In this document: one piece after another, positions 24,820-33,343 of the stretch
Position numbering within the stretch: position 1 is the first letter of the stretch
Layout: each line of letters begins with the position of its first letter
Assembly (NCBI RefSeq): GCF_003008515.1
Contig: NZ_CP027668.1
Span: 3,327,001-3,391,000, forward strand
Source of the DNA: Phreatobacter cathodiphilus
GTDB lineage: Bacteria > Pseudomonadota > Alphaproteobacteria > Rhizobiales > Phreatobacteraceae
Direction: 5' to 3'
DNA: 64,000 nt
The notes under the pieces: generated by a model
What the model was told of the DNA's origin: nothing
The model's database searches: none
Seen by the model: only the letters and a program-made list of their open reading frames with translations
Made by a program: the position numbers and the translations under genes

Positions 24820-27438
24820 ATGACGGGACAGCTCATCGGAGCCCTCATCCTCTGGCTGATCGTGGCCGTGATCGCCATCGCGATCATCGTCTATCTCGTC
24901 AACTGGCTGTACCGGCGCTCCTCCAAGGAGGTCTCCTTCGTCCGCACCGGCCTCTTCGGCGAGCGCGTGGTGATCAACGGCGGCGCCTTCGTCCTGCCGA
25001 TCATCCACGACGTCACGCCGGTGAACATGAACGTGCTGCAGATGGCGGTGACGCGGGCCAAGGACACGGCGCTGATCACCCGCGACCGCATGCGCGTGGA
25101 CATCGACGCCGAGTTCTACGTGCGGGTGCGGCCCGACCGGCCCTCGGTCGCCATCGCCGCGGCGACGCTCGGCCGGCGCACGCTCCAGCCGGACCAGCTC
25201 AACACACTTCTCTCCGGCAAGTTCATCTCGGCGCTGCGCACCGTCGCCGCCGAAATGTCGATGGAGGAGATGCACGAGCAGCGCGGCATCTATGTCCAGC
25301 GCGTCAAGGAGGCCGCTGCCGAGGCCCTGGACCAGAACGGACTCGTGCTGGAGTCGGTCGCCATCACCGACCTCGACCAGACCGACCTGCAATATTTCAA
25401 CCCGTCCAACCGGTTCGACGCGGAAGGCCTGACGCGGATCATCGAGGAGATCGAGGAGAAGCGGAAGGTCCGCAACGACATCGAGCAGGACTCTATGATC
25501 CGGATCCGCAGCCGCAACCTCGAGGCCGAGCGCCAGGCCCTCGACATCGAGCGGGAGAGCGAGGCCGCAAGGCTCGAACAGCAGCGCGAGATCGAGATCA
25601 AGCGCGCGATGCAGCGCACAGAGATCGCCCGCGAGCGGGCCGCCCGCGACACCGAGGCCGAACAGGCGCAGATCATCTCCCGCGAGGAGATCGAGAAGGC
25701 GCGCATCGCCAACGAGCGTGCCATCAGCGAGGCGCGCATCGCCTCCGAACGCGACATCCGCCAGCAGGAGATCGCCCGCACCAAGGCGGTGGAGGCCGCC
25801 GAGATCGCGGCACGCGAGGAGATCGAGAAGGCGCGCATCGCCAACGAGCAGGCCATCCAGGCCGCCCGCATCGCCTCCGACCGCGAGACCCGCCAGAAGG
25901 AGATCGAGCGGACCAAGGCGCTCGAACAGGCCGAGATCGCCGCCCGCGAGGCGGTGGAGCGCTCGCGCATCGCCCAGGAGGCGCAGGTCAGCGCCGAGCG
26001 GATCGACCGCGAGAAGGAGATCAAGAACCTCGAGATCGCCCGCAACAAGGCCCTCGACGAAGCCGAGATCGCCGCCCGCGAGGCGGTCGAGAAGGCCCGC
26101 ATCGCCCAGGACAACGCCCTCACCGCCGAGCGCGTGGCCTCCGACGAGGGCAAGCGCAAGCTGGAGATCGCCCGCAACCGCGCCATCGAGGAGGCGGAGA
26201 TCGCCGCCCGCGAGGCGACGGAGGCCTCGAGGATCGCCCAGGAGAAGGCGACGGCGGCCGAGCGCATCGCCTCCGAGCTCGCCACCCGCCAGCTCGAGAT
26301 CCGGCGCACCGAGCAGCTTGAGGCGGCCGAGATCCAGCGCCGCGACGCGGTCGAGCGCCAGCGCATCGCCGCCGAACTGAAGATCGAGGAGGAACGGATC
26401 GCCGCCTCCCGCGCCCGCGAGGTGCTGCAGATCGAGCAGAAGAAGGCGGTGGAGGTGGCGGAGGAAGACCGCGCCATCGTCATGGCCGCCAAGCGGGCCG
26501 AACGCACCGATGCCGACAAGGCCCTGCGCCAGACGGAGATCGTCGCCAAGCAGGAGGTGGAGAAGGCCGACGTCGCCCGCGAACAGGCGCTGGAGGCGGC
26601 CCGGCTGGAGCGCCGCCGGGCCATAGAGCAGCTCGAGATCGCGCGCGCCCAGGCGCTGCAGGAATCGCAGATCGCCTCCAACGAAGAGGTCGAGCGCGCC
26701 CGTATCGCCTCAGACCGCGGCCTGGACGAGGCCCGCGTCGGCCGCCAGCGCGACCTGCGCAAGCTGGAGATCGAGCGCGAGCGCGACGTGGAGAACGCCG
26801 CGATGGACAAGGCGATCACCCTCTATGTGAAGTCGCTGGAGGAGAGCGCCGCCGCCGTCCAGGCCGAGATCGCCCGTGCCAAGGCGACGGAAGCCGCCGA
26901 GCTCGTGCAGACGGTGAAGGAGAGCGAGGCCGCCAAGAGGCGCAAGACCGTCGAGGTCATCAACGCCGAGCGCGAAGCCGAAGAGGTCCGCATCGCCGCC
27001 GAAGCCGACAAGGTGCGCAAGGCGGTGGACGCCGAGGCGCAGAAGCTTCTCTACGAAGCGGAGAACCTGCTCACCGACGGCGCCCGTTACGGCCTGTTCC
27101 GCCGCCGCCTGCTCGACCGGATCGAAGGCATCGTGCGCGAGAGCGTCAAGCCCATGGAGAAGATCGAGGGCATCCGCATCCTCCATGTCGACGGGTTGCA
27201 GGGCATGGGCGGCGCGGGCGGCGGCGGCTCCTCCCGAACCCCCACCGACGAGGTCATCGAATCGGCGCTGCGCTACCGCGTCCAGGCACCGCTGATCGAT
27301 CAGGTGCTGAAGGAGATCGGCATCGAGGGCGGCAATCTCGCCAAGATGGGCGGCCTCATGCGTGAGGCCTCCGACATGCAGCGCGTCGCCAAGGACGCCC
27401 AGCCGCCAAAGCCCAAAGACGACGGCGAGAAGAAGTGA
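24820..27438 (+). CDS. Giant flotillin-like SPFH protein with hendecad coiled coil
   Basis: An 872-residue membrane-anchored scaffold. One N-terminal helix (about 6-28) is followed by an SPFH/Band 7 domain (about 35-200) and a very long charged rod (about 220-690), then a flotillin C-terminal region. The rod contains six tandem 44-residue units (residues 288-551), each made of four 11-residue repeats of the form IAxxxxxIxxA. This hendecad period differs from the usual heptad coiled coil. Bacterial flotillins (YqiK, FloA) organise membrane microdomains. It has a good ribosome site (GGGAGG) and lies between the importer and the Mo-hydroxylase genes, so it may hold these membrane-linked parts together. 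Confidence 0.88.
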   Translation: MTGQLIGALILWLIVAVIAIAIIVYLVNWLYRRSSKEVSFVRTGLFGERVVINGGAFVLPIIHDVTPVNMNVLQMAVTRAKDTALITRDRMRVDIDAEFYVRVRPDRPSVAIAAATLGRRTLQPDQLNTLLSGKFISALRTVAAEMSMEEMHEQRGIYVQRVKEAAAEALDQNGLVLESVAITDLDQTDLQYFNPSNRFDAEGLTRIIEEIEEKRKVRNDIEQDSMIRIRSRNLEAERQALDIERESEAARLEQQREIEIKRAMQRTEIARERAARDTEAEQAQIISREEIEKARIANERAISEARIASERDIRQQEIARTKAVEAAEIAAREEIEKARIANEQAIQAARIASDRETRQKEIERTKALEQAEIAAREAVERSRIAQEAQVSAERIDREKEIKNLEIARNKALDEAEIAAREAVEKARIAQDNALTAERVASDEGKRKLEIARNRAIEEAEIAAREATEASRIAQEKATAAERIASELATRQLEIRRTEQLEAAEIQRRDAVERQRIAAELKIEEERIAASRAREVLQIEQKKAVEVAEEDRAIVMAAKRAERTDADKALRQTEIVAKQEVEKADVAREQALEAARLERRRAIEQLEIARAQALQESQIASNEEVERARIASDRGLDEARVGRQRDLRKLEIERERDVENAAMDKAITLYVKSLEESAAAVQAEIARAKATEAAELVQTVKESEAAKRRKTVEVINAEREAEEVRIAAEADKVRKAVDAEAQKLLYEAENLLTDGARYGLFRRRLLDRIEGIVRESVKPMEKIEGIRILHVDGLQGMGGAGGGGSSRTPTDEVIESALRYRVQAPLIDQVLKEIGIEGGNLAKMGGLMREASDMQRVAKDAQPPKPKDDGEKK
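25681..26472 (+). repeat. Six tandem 132-bp (44-codon) repeats in the flotillin gene
   Basis: Units begin at 25681, 25813, 25945, 26077, 26209 and 26341, each opening with an R-[ED]-x-[IVT]-E codon pattern such as REEIEKARIAN. The first two units are the most alike, the last the most diverged. Each unit is four hendecads. The DNA repeats could recombine, so copy number may vary among strains. Confidence 0.8.
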
Positions 27439-27450
27439 GGCAGACGGATC

Positions 27451-27888
27451 ATGGCCCGCGTCTACGTCTCCACCGTCGTCAATGCCCCCGCCGCCCGCGT
27501 CTGGTCCCGGGTGCGCGACTTCAACGGCCTGCCCAACTGGGTCCCCCCGGTGGCAGAGAGCCGCATCGAGAACGGCGAGCCCGCCGACAAGGTGGGCTGC
27601 GTCAGGGCCTTCTCGCTGCGCAACGGCGACAAGCTGCGCGAGAAGCTGCTCGGCCTGTCGGACTTCGACATGTTCTGCACCTATTCGATCCTCGACAGCC
27701 CCATGCCGCTCACCAACTACGTGGCGACCCTTCGGCTGACCCCGGTCACCGATCAGGACCGCACCTTCCTGGAATGGTCGGCCGAGTTCGACTGCGCTCC
27801 CGACAAGGAGCAGGAGCTCGTCAGCGGCATCGGGGCCAACGTCTTCCAGGCGGGTTTCGACTCGCTCAAGCGCGCCTTCGGAGGCTGA
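27451..27888 (+). CDS. SRPBCC family protein (first of a tandem pair)
   Basis: A 145-residue START/Bet v 1-like fold protein (polyketide-cyclase type) with a hydrophobic ligand cavity. Typical features are VNAPAARVWSRVRDFNGLP at the N-terminus and LEWSAEFD near the end. CoxG, an SRPBCC protein of carbon monoxide dehydrogenase clusters, carries quinones or anchors the enzyme at the membrane. This gene lies just before a Cox-type Mo hydroxylase, so a like role is possible but inferred. It is clearly a paralogue of the next gene (shared IGCVR/VGCVR, LLxLSD, NYVAxLRL). Confidence 0.82.
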   Translation: MARVYVSTVVNAPAARVWSRVRDFNGLPNWVPPVAESRIENGEPADKVGCVRAFSLRNGDKLREKLLGLSDFDMFCTYSILDSPMPLTNYVATLRLTPVTDQDRTFLEWSAEFDCAPDKEQELVSGIGANVFQAGFDSLKRAFGG

Positions 27889-27889
27889 C

Positions 27890-28342
27890 GTGCCGAAGGT
27901 CGTCCGCAGCACCATCATCGACGCGCCGGTGGACCGCCTCTGGGCGGTCCTGCGGGATTTCAACGGGCACGACCAGTACCACCCCATCGTCGCCGCCAGC
28001 GCCATCGAGCGCGGCCATCCCTCCGACAGGATCGGCTGTGTGCGCCGCTTCACCCTCCAGGACGGCAGCGAGCTGCGCGAGCAGCTCCTGTCCCTCTCGG
28101 ATCTCGAGATGGCCTACAGCTACTGCCTGCTCGACACGCCGATCCCGCTGTTCAACTACGTCGCCCACCTGCGCCTCCTGCCGGTGACCGACGGCAACCG
28201 CAGCTTCTGGCACTGGGAAAGCCGCTTCACCACGCCGCCCGGGCGCGAGGCGGAGCTGGCCGAGAAGGTCGGCAACGACGTCTATGCCGCCGGCATGGAC
28301 GCCGTGCGCCAACTCCCCGAACTCCAGGGTGGAGCGCCCTGA
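27890..28342 (+). CDS. SRPBCC family protein (second of a tandem pair)
   Basis: A 150-residue SRPBCC protein, starting with GTG one base after the stop of its paralogue. It shares with it the RDFNG, IGCVR, LREQLL-LSD and NYVAHLRLLPVTD segments, so the pair arose by tandem duplication. It has its own C-terminal proline-containing tail (QLPELQGGAP). Two copies may form a heterodimer or bind two ligands. Its stop is two bases before the FAD-subunit gene, placing it firmly in the Mo-hydroxylase operon. Confidence 0.82.
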   Translation: MPKVVRSTIIDAPVDRLWAVLRDFNGHDQYHPIVAASAIERGHPSDRIGCVRRFTLQDGSELREQLLSLSDLEMAYSYCLLDTPIPLFNYVAHLRLLPVTDGNRSFWHWESRFTTPPGREAELAEKVGNDVYAAGMDAVRQLPELQGGAP

Positions 28343-28344
28343 CC

Positions 28345-29166
28345 ATGCCCATCGAAATCCGCACCGCCTCCACCCTCTCGGAAGCCGCCGGCGTGCTGGC
28401 CGGCGACCGCGGCTCCCGCCTCCTGTCGGGGGGCACGCTGCTCATGCGCGAGGTCAACGAGGGACGCCTGACCGAGGGGCTGATCCTGCGTGTCACGGAC
28501 CCGGCCTACCGGCAGATCAGCCTCTCCGGCGCCCGAGCCGAGCTCGGCGGCGGCGTCACCATGGCCGCCGTGCTCAAGCGCCGGGAGCTCGCCTGCCTGC
28601 ACGCGCCGGCACGGGCGATCGGCGGCCCCGCCGTTCGCACCATGGCGACCGTCGGCGGCAATCTCTTCGCCGAGACGCCCTATGGCGACTTCACCGTGGC
28701 GCTCCTCGCCCTCGACGCTCAGGTCATGGTCATGCAGGGCTACGGCGCCCCGCGGGCCGTGCCGCTGGAGGAGTTCCTCGCCGCCCGTGCGCGCGGCAGC
28801 CAGGGCCTGGTGGTGGCGGTGCAGGTCAACCTGCCGCAGAACCCCGGCGACTTCCGCTTCAGGAAGGTCAGCCGCGTCAAGCCGAAGGGCATGGCGGTGC
28901 TGTCCATCGCCGCCCTCCTGCCGACGTCGGGCGGCCGCGTGACCGGCGCCCGCATCGCCCTCGGCGCCATGGGCCCGACACCGATGCGCGCCAAGGCGGC
29001 CGAGCGCGCCGTGGAAGGCAAGGCGCTGGACACTGCCACCATCGCCGCCGCCCGCGCTGCGGCCGCGGAGGGCACGCGCCCGGCGACGGACGCGATCGCC
29101 AGCGAATGGTACAGGCGCGAGGTCCTGCCGGTGCATCTGGCGCGGCTGCTCTCGGGCCAGGAATGA
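28345..29166 (+). CDS. Molybdenum hydroxylase FAD-binding subunit (CoxM-like)
   Basis: The 273-residue medium subunit of a xanthine-dehydrogenase/CO-dehydrogenase family enzyme. It binds FAD with the two usual glycine motifs (LLSGGTLLM and MATVGGNLFAE) and passes electrons from the iron-sulfur subunit to an acceptor. The C-terminal CO_deh_flav_C domain begins near FRFRKVSRVKP. The gene is followed after 10 bases by the 2Fe-2S subunit, giving the M-S-L order typical of CO dehydrogenase operons. Confidence 0.9.
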   Translation: MPIEIRTASTLSEAAGVLAGDRGSRLLSGGTLLMREVNEGRLTEGLILRVTDPAYRQISLSGARAELGGGVTMAAVLKRRELACLHAPARAIGGPAVRTMATVGGNLFAETPYGDFTVALLALDAQVMVMQGYGAPRAVPLEEFLAARARGSQGLVVAVQVNLPQNPGDFRFRKVSRVKPKGMAVLSIAALLPTSGGRVTGARIALGAMGPTPMRAKAAERAVEGKALDTATIAAARAAAAEGTRPATDAIASEWYRREVLPVHLARLLSGQE

Positions 29167-29176
29167 GGAGGCTGAC

Positions 29177-29659
29177 ATGGCCAAGATCCCCGTCCAGTTC
29201 CGCCTGAACGGCTCCGAGCGCGCCGCCTTCGTCGGCCCCGCCGACAATCTCCTCACCCTGCTGCGCCGGGGGCTCAACGACTTCGGCCCCAAATACGGCT
29301 GCGGCCAGGGCACCTGCGGCACCTGTACGGTGCTGGTCGACGGCGAGCTGCAGCTCTCCTGTCTGACGCTCGCCGCGACCTGCGAGGGCCGCCACGTGGA
29401 GACGGTCTCCGGCATGGCGGACGGGCCGGTGCTGCACCCGCTGCAACAGGCCTTCATGGACCATTTCGCCGCCCAGTGCGGCTTCTGCACGCCGGGCATG
29501 CTCACCGCGGCACGGGCGCTCCTCGCCGAGAACCCGAACCCGACGCGCGAGGAGGTGATCGACGGCATCTCCGGCAACATCTGCCGCTGCACCGGCTACG
29601 AATCCATCATCGAGGCCATCCTGGCCGCCGCCCGCTCCGGGCAGGCCAGGCGCGCCTGA
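29177..29659 (+). CDS. Molybdenum hydroxylase 2Fe-2S subunit (CoxS-like)
   Basis: The 160-residue small subunit. The N-terminal plant-type ferredoxin has its cysteines in YGCGQGTCGTCTV and LQLSC; the C-terminal [2Fe-2S]-binding domain has QCGFCTPGM and ICRCTGYE. All eight cluster ligands are present. It relays electrons from the Mo site to the FAD subunit. A good ribosome site (GAGGAGG) precedes the ATG. Length is normal for the family. Confidence 0.93.
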   Translation: MAKIPVQFRLNGSERAAFVGPADNLLTLLRRGLNDFGPKYGCGQGTCGTCTVLVDGELQLSCLTLAATCEGRHVETVSGMADGPVLHPLQQAFMDHFAAQCGFCTPGMLTAARALLAENPNPTREEVIDGISGNICRCTGYESIIEAILAAARSGQARRA

Positions 29660-29669
29660 GGAGGGCACC

Positions 29670-31421
29670 ATGCTGGACTTCCGCAAGGACCTCTTCGCCG
29701 CCGAACGGGACGACAACCTCAACGTCGTCGGCAAGGGCACGCAGCGCCAGGACATGCCGGGCCACGTGACGGGCCGCTCGCCCTTCTTCGACGATCACGC
29801 CTTCGAGGGCCTGCTGCATCTCAAGGTGGTGCGCAGCCCGCACCATCACGCCCGCATCCGCCACATCGACACGGCGGCGGCCGAGCGCGCGCCCGGCGTC
29901 AAGCGCATCCTGCGCGGCGCCGACGTGCCGGTGAACAGGAACACGCTGCTCAGCCTCATCAATTTCGGCAAGGACGACGAGCCGACGCTGGCGGTCGGCA
30001 AGGTCTCCTACAAGGGCGAGCCCGTCGTCGCCATCATCGCCGAGACCGAGCACCAGGCCCTCGCTGCGCGGGCCCTGGTGCGCGTCGACTACGAGGTGAT
30101 GCCGCATGTCTTCGACGTCGAGGAGGCGCTGAAGCCCGGCGCCCCCGTCGTCAACGAGACCTACCCGCACAACTACTTCGAATATCACGACCGCTACGAC
30201 CATTCGAAGCTGCGCTTCGGCGACGTCGAGCGCGCCTTTGCCTCGGCCGATTTCATCGTCGAGGACCGCTACCAGATGTCGCCGATCGAGCACGCGCCGA
30301 CGGAGACCAACGGCTCCATCGCCGCGCCCGAGCAGAACGACCGCTTCGTCGTCCATTCCTGCGCGCAGGGGCTGTTCTTCTCCCTCGGCACGGCCGCCAA
30401 GATTCTCGACCTCGAATCCAACCGCCTGCACTTCGTCGGCGGCACGGTCGGCGGCGGCTTCGGCGGCAAGGTCGATTCCCTCACCGAGCCCCTGTCGATC
30501 CTCGGTGCGATGATGACCGGCCAGCCGGTCCGCTACGTGCTCGATCGCGAGGAGGAGATGCTCTACGGCTCGCCGCGCGGCGCCGAGCGCATCTACATCA
30601 AGGACGGCATCATGCGCGACGGGCGCGTCGCCGCCCGCCGCATCCGCAGCTATTTCGACGCCGGCGCCTATACGCGGCTGTCGAGCTACGCCGCCATCAA
30701 GTGCACGGCGCACCTGCCCGGCCCCTACACGATCCCGAACGTCAGCGCCGACGTCTACGTCGCCTATACGAACCGCTGCCCCTCCACCGCCATGCGCGGC
30801 TTCGGCATCACCGCCGTCGACTTCGCCCTTGAGGTCCACATGGACAAGGGCGCCGAGGCCTGCGGCCTGGACCCGATGGAGTTCCGCATTCTCAACGCCT
30901 ATCGCGACGACGACATGAAGGCGCACCGGCGCGTGGCCAAGAACACCGCGCTGATCGAATGCGTGCAGGTCGTCGCGGAGAAGACAGGCTGGCCGCTTTC
31001 CGACGAGGCGCGCCGCCAGTCCTCGCTCACCGGCGGTGGTGGCGCCCGGGCGCTGATCCCGGCGACGCCCATCGACGACAACGGCCGCATCGGCCGGCCG
31101 GAGACGCGTGTCGGCCCCGCCACCGAGACGTTGCCGGCGGGCACCACCCGCATTCCGCTGACCAAGCAGCCGGTCATGGAAGGGGCGGCCGAGAGCCGAC
31201 CGGCGCCGGCCGCCGTCCCGCAATACGAGCCCTACCGGCCGACGCCGCCGAGCGCCCCGCCCGCTTACCAGCCGGCCTACCAGCCGATGCCCGCGGCCGC
31301 CCCACAGCCCGCCCAGGCTGCGCCCCCGCCGCCACCTCCCGCGCCCCCACCGCCGGCTGCGCCACCGACGCAGCACGGCGCGGTGCGCTTTTCCTCCGTC
31401 TTCGGCACGAGGAGGCGCTGA
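29670..31421 (+). CDS. Molybdenum hydroxylase large subunit, N-terminal half with proline-rich tail
   Basis: 583 residues covering the aldehyde-oxidase a/b-hammerhead domain and the first molybdopterin-binding domain: GGTVGGGFGGK and the active-site loop STAMRGFG are present. The usual large subunit is about 750-800 residues and single-chain; here it ends near residue 460 of the fold and adds a long low-complexity tail rich in Pro, Ala, Gln and Tyr (about 500-575). The rest, with the catalytic Glu, is in the next gene. The CODH form I loop AYXCSFR is absent, so the substrate is not CO; an organic ring or aldehyde is more likely. Confidence 0.85.
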   Translation: MLDFRKDLFAAERDDNLNVVGKGTQRQDMPGHVTGRSPFFDDHAFEGLLHLKVVRSPHHHARIRHIDTAAAERAPGVKRILRGADVPVNRNTLLSLINFGKDDEPTLAVGKVSYKGEPVVAIIAETEHQALAARALVRVDYEVMPHVFDVEEALKPGAPVVNETYPHNYFEYHDRYDHSKLRFGDVERAFASADFIVEDRYQMSPIEHAPTETNGSIAAPEQNDRFVVHSCAQGLFFSLGTAAKILDLESNRLHFVGGTVGGGFGGKVDSLTEPLSILGAMMTGQPVRYVLDREEEMLYGSPRGAERIYIKDGIMRDGRVAARRIRSYFDAGAYTRLSSYAAIKCTAHLPGPYTIPNVSADVYVAYTNRCPSTAMRGFGITAVDFALEVHMDKGAEACGLDPMEFRILNAYRDDDMKAHRRVAKNTALIECVQVVAEKTGWPLSDEARRQSSLTGGGGARALIPATPIDDNGRIGRPETRVGPATETLPAGTTRIPLTKQPVMEGAAESRPAPAAVPQYEPYRPTPPSAPPAYQPAYQPMPAAAPQPAQAAPPPPPPAPPPPAAPPTQHGAVRFSSVFGTRRR

Positions 31422-31422
31422 C

Positions 31423-32454
31423 ATGGCCCGCCACCGGGGACGCGGCATGGCGTCCGTCAACTATCCCATCGGCATGAACCTCGGCGGCGACCCGAGCCAG
31501 GCGCTGATCCACTCCAATCCCGACGGCAAGTTCACCGTCGCCCTCTCCGCCATCGACCTCGGTCAGGGGATGAAGCAGGTGACCCGCCAGGTGGCCGCCG
31601 AGACGCTCGGCGTGCCCATGGAGGACGTCTATGTCGACACCGCCGACAGCGACACCGGGCCCCACGACATGGGCAGCTTCGCCTCGCGCGGCACCCACCG
31701 CATGGGTAATGCCGTCATCGCCGCCGCCCGCGAGGCGCGCGGCGTCCTCCTGGAGGCGGCGGCCGAGGAGCTCGAGGTCAATGCCGGCGACCTCGTCACC
31801 GACGGGCGCGGCAACATCCACGTGAAGGGAGCGCCCTCCCGCTCCATCACCGTCAAGGCCACCGCCCAGGCGGCGCAGTTCAAGCAGGGCAAGACCATCG
31901 CCGGACGCGGAATTTTCCTGATCCCGCTGTCGACCGTCGATCCGCAGACCGGAGAGATGAACCCCAACACCGCCTTCGCCCATGCCAGCCTCGTCGCCGA
32001 CGTGGAAGTGGACGACGAGACCGGCGAGGTCACCGTCCTGAAAATGGCCTCGGCCTATGAGCTGGGACGGGCGATCAACCCGAAGATGGTCGAGCAGCAG
32101 CTCGTCGGCGGCGCCTGGATGGGCATCAGCCACGCCCTCTACGAGACGCCGGAGCCCTACTATCCCGATCCCAGCCACGGGCCGCGCGACTTCAACGAAT
32201 ATCTCATGCCGGGTCCCGGCGACATCGCGCCCTATTCCGTGACCATCCTCGAACGGCCGGCGCCGGACGGCCCCTTCGGCGGCAAGGGCCCCGGCGAGAT
32301 GTGCGCCAATCCGGTGCTGCCGGCCATCGCCAACGCCGTCTACAACGCCGTCGGCGTGCGCGTGAACGACCTGCCGATCACGCCGGAGAAGATTCTGCGC
32401 GGCATCAAGGCCAATGGCGGCGCACGGCCGCAGCCACGCCGCGGCGGGGGCTGA
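31423..32454 (+). CDS. Molybdenum hydroxylase large subunit, C-terminal half
   Basis: 343 residues with the second molybdopterin-binding domain: LGQGMKQVTRQVAAETLG, the SFASRGTHRMGN loop, and GGKGPGEM near the end, where the Glu is the predicted catalytic base of the xanthine-oxidase family. It starts one base after the previous stop with its own ATG and RBS-like GGAGG. The MASVNYPIGMNLGG junction restarts the fold without repeating it, so the two proteins together make one large subunit. This could be a stable natural split, since both halves keep clean frames and good starts. Confidence 0.85.
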   Translation: MARHRGRGMASVNYPIGMNLGGDPSQALIHSNPDGKFTVALSAIDLGQGMKQVTRQVAAETLGVPMEDVYVDTADSDTGPHDMGSFASRGTHRMGNAVIAAAREARGVLLEAAAEELEVNAGDLVTDGRGNIHVKGAPSRSITVKATAQAAQFKQGKTIAGRGIFLIPLSTVDPQTGEMNPNTAFAHASLVADVEVDDETGEVTVLKMASAYELGRAINPKMVEQQLVGGAWMGISHALYETPEPYYPDPSHGPRDFNEYLMPGPGDIAPYSVTILERPAPDGPFGGKGPGEMCANPVLPAIANAVYNAVGVRVNDLPITPEKILRGIKANGGARPQPRRGGG

Positions 32455-32458
32455 CGCC

Positions 32459-33343
32459 ATGGCGCTGCAACCGCCCATCGCCGGCCTGTCGAGCCCGGAG
32501 GCGCTGGCCGAGGCGCTGCGCTCGGCGCTCTACCTCGCCGACGACGGCATCGCCACGGCGGCCTTCCTCGCCCTCGCCCTCGGTAAGCCGCTGCTGCTTG
32601 AGGGCGCACCGGGCGTCGGCAAGACCGAGGCGGCCAAGGCCCTCGCCGGCATCCTCGGGCGGCAGCTCATCCGCCTGCAATGCTTCGAGGGGATCGATGC
32701 CTCCGCCGCCCTCTACGAGTGGAACTATCCGCGCCAGATGCTCGCCATCCGCCAGGCCCGCGAGGGCGAGAGCGTCGACATCTACCGCGATGACTTCCTC
32801 ATCGAGCGGCCGATGCTCGCCGCCCTGCGCCGCCCCGACTCCACCGTGCTGCTGATCGACGAGATCGATCGCTCGGACCACGAGTTCGAGGCCTTCCTGC
32901 TGGAGTTTCTCTCCGACTTCTCGATCTCCATTCCCGAGCGCGGCACGCTCAGGGCTGCCGACCGGCCGGTCGTCGTCCTCACCTCCAACCGCACCCGCGA
33001 CCTGCACGAGGCGCTGCGGCGACGCTGCGTCTATCACTACATTCCCTATCCCGAGCCGGCGCGGGAGGCGGCCATCATCATGCTGCGCGCCTCGGCCGTG
33101 GCCGAGGGAACGGCCCGCGCCGTGGTCCACGCCGTCGGCCTGCTCAGGCAGGAGCCGCTGACCAAGCCGCCGGGCGTCGCCGAGGCCGTCGACTGGGCGG
33201 AGGCGGCAACCGCCCTCGCCCGCACCGGCGCGCCCTGGCCGGAGGCGTTCCGCCGTTCCATCGGCACGGCGCTGAAGGACGAGGAGGACCTCGCCCTGAT
33301 GCGCCCGCGCATGGACGCCTTCATCCGGGCGGTGGCGGCATGA
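32459..33343 (+). CDS. MoxR-type AAA+ ATPase (CoxD-like)
   Basis: A 294-residue AAA+ ATPase with Walker A GAPGVGKTEAA, Walker B VLLIDEIDRS and a sensor-1 region (VVVLTSNRTRD). CoxD-type MoxR proteins help insert or complete the metal centre of Mo hydroxylases and work together with a VWA protein, which is encoded next with a 4-base overlap. I chose the ATG at 32459, since the upstream in-frame ATG (32414) lies inside the previous gene. Confidence 0.9.
   Translation: MALQPPIAGLSSPEALAEALRSALYLADDGIATAAFLALALGKPLLLEGAPGVGKTEAAKALAGILGRQLIRLQCFEGIDASAALYEWNYPRQMLAIRQAREGESVDIYRDDFLIERPMLAALRRPDSTVLLIDEIDRSDHEFEAFLLEFLSDFSISIPERGTLRAADRPVVVLTSNRTRDLHEALRRRCVYHYIPYPEPAREAAIIMLRASAVAEGTARAVVHAVGLLRQEPLTKPPGVAEAVDWAEAATALARTGAPWPEAFRRSIGTALKDEEDLALMRPRMDAFIRAVAA

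Noticed and set aside
25718-26380. Plus-strand frame overlapping the flotillin rod
   Set aside because: Repeats of the flotillin codons read out of frame give a Ser/Arg/Pro-rich peptide; no independent signal for a gene.
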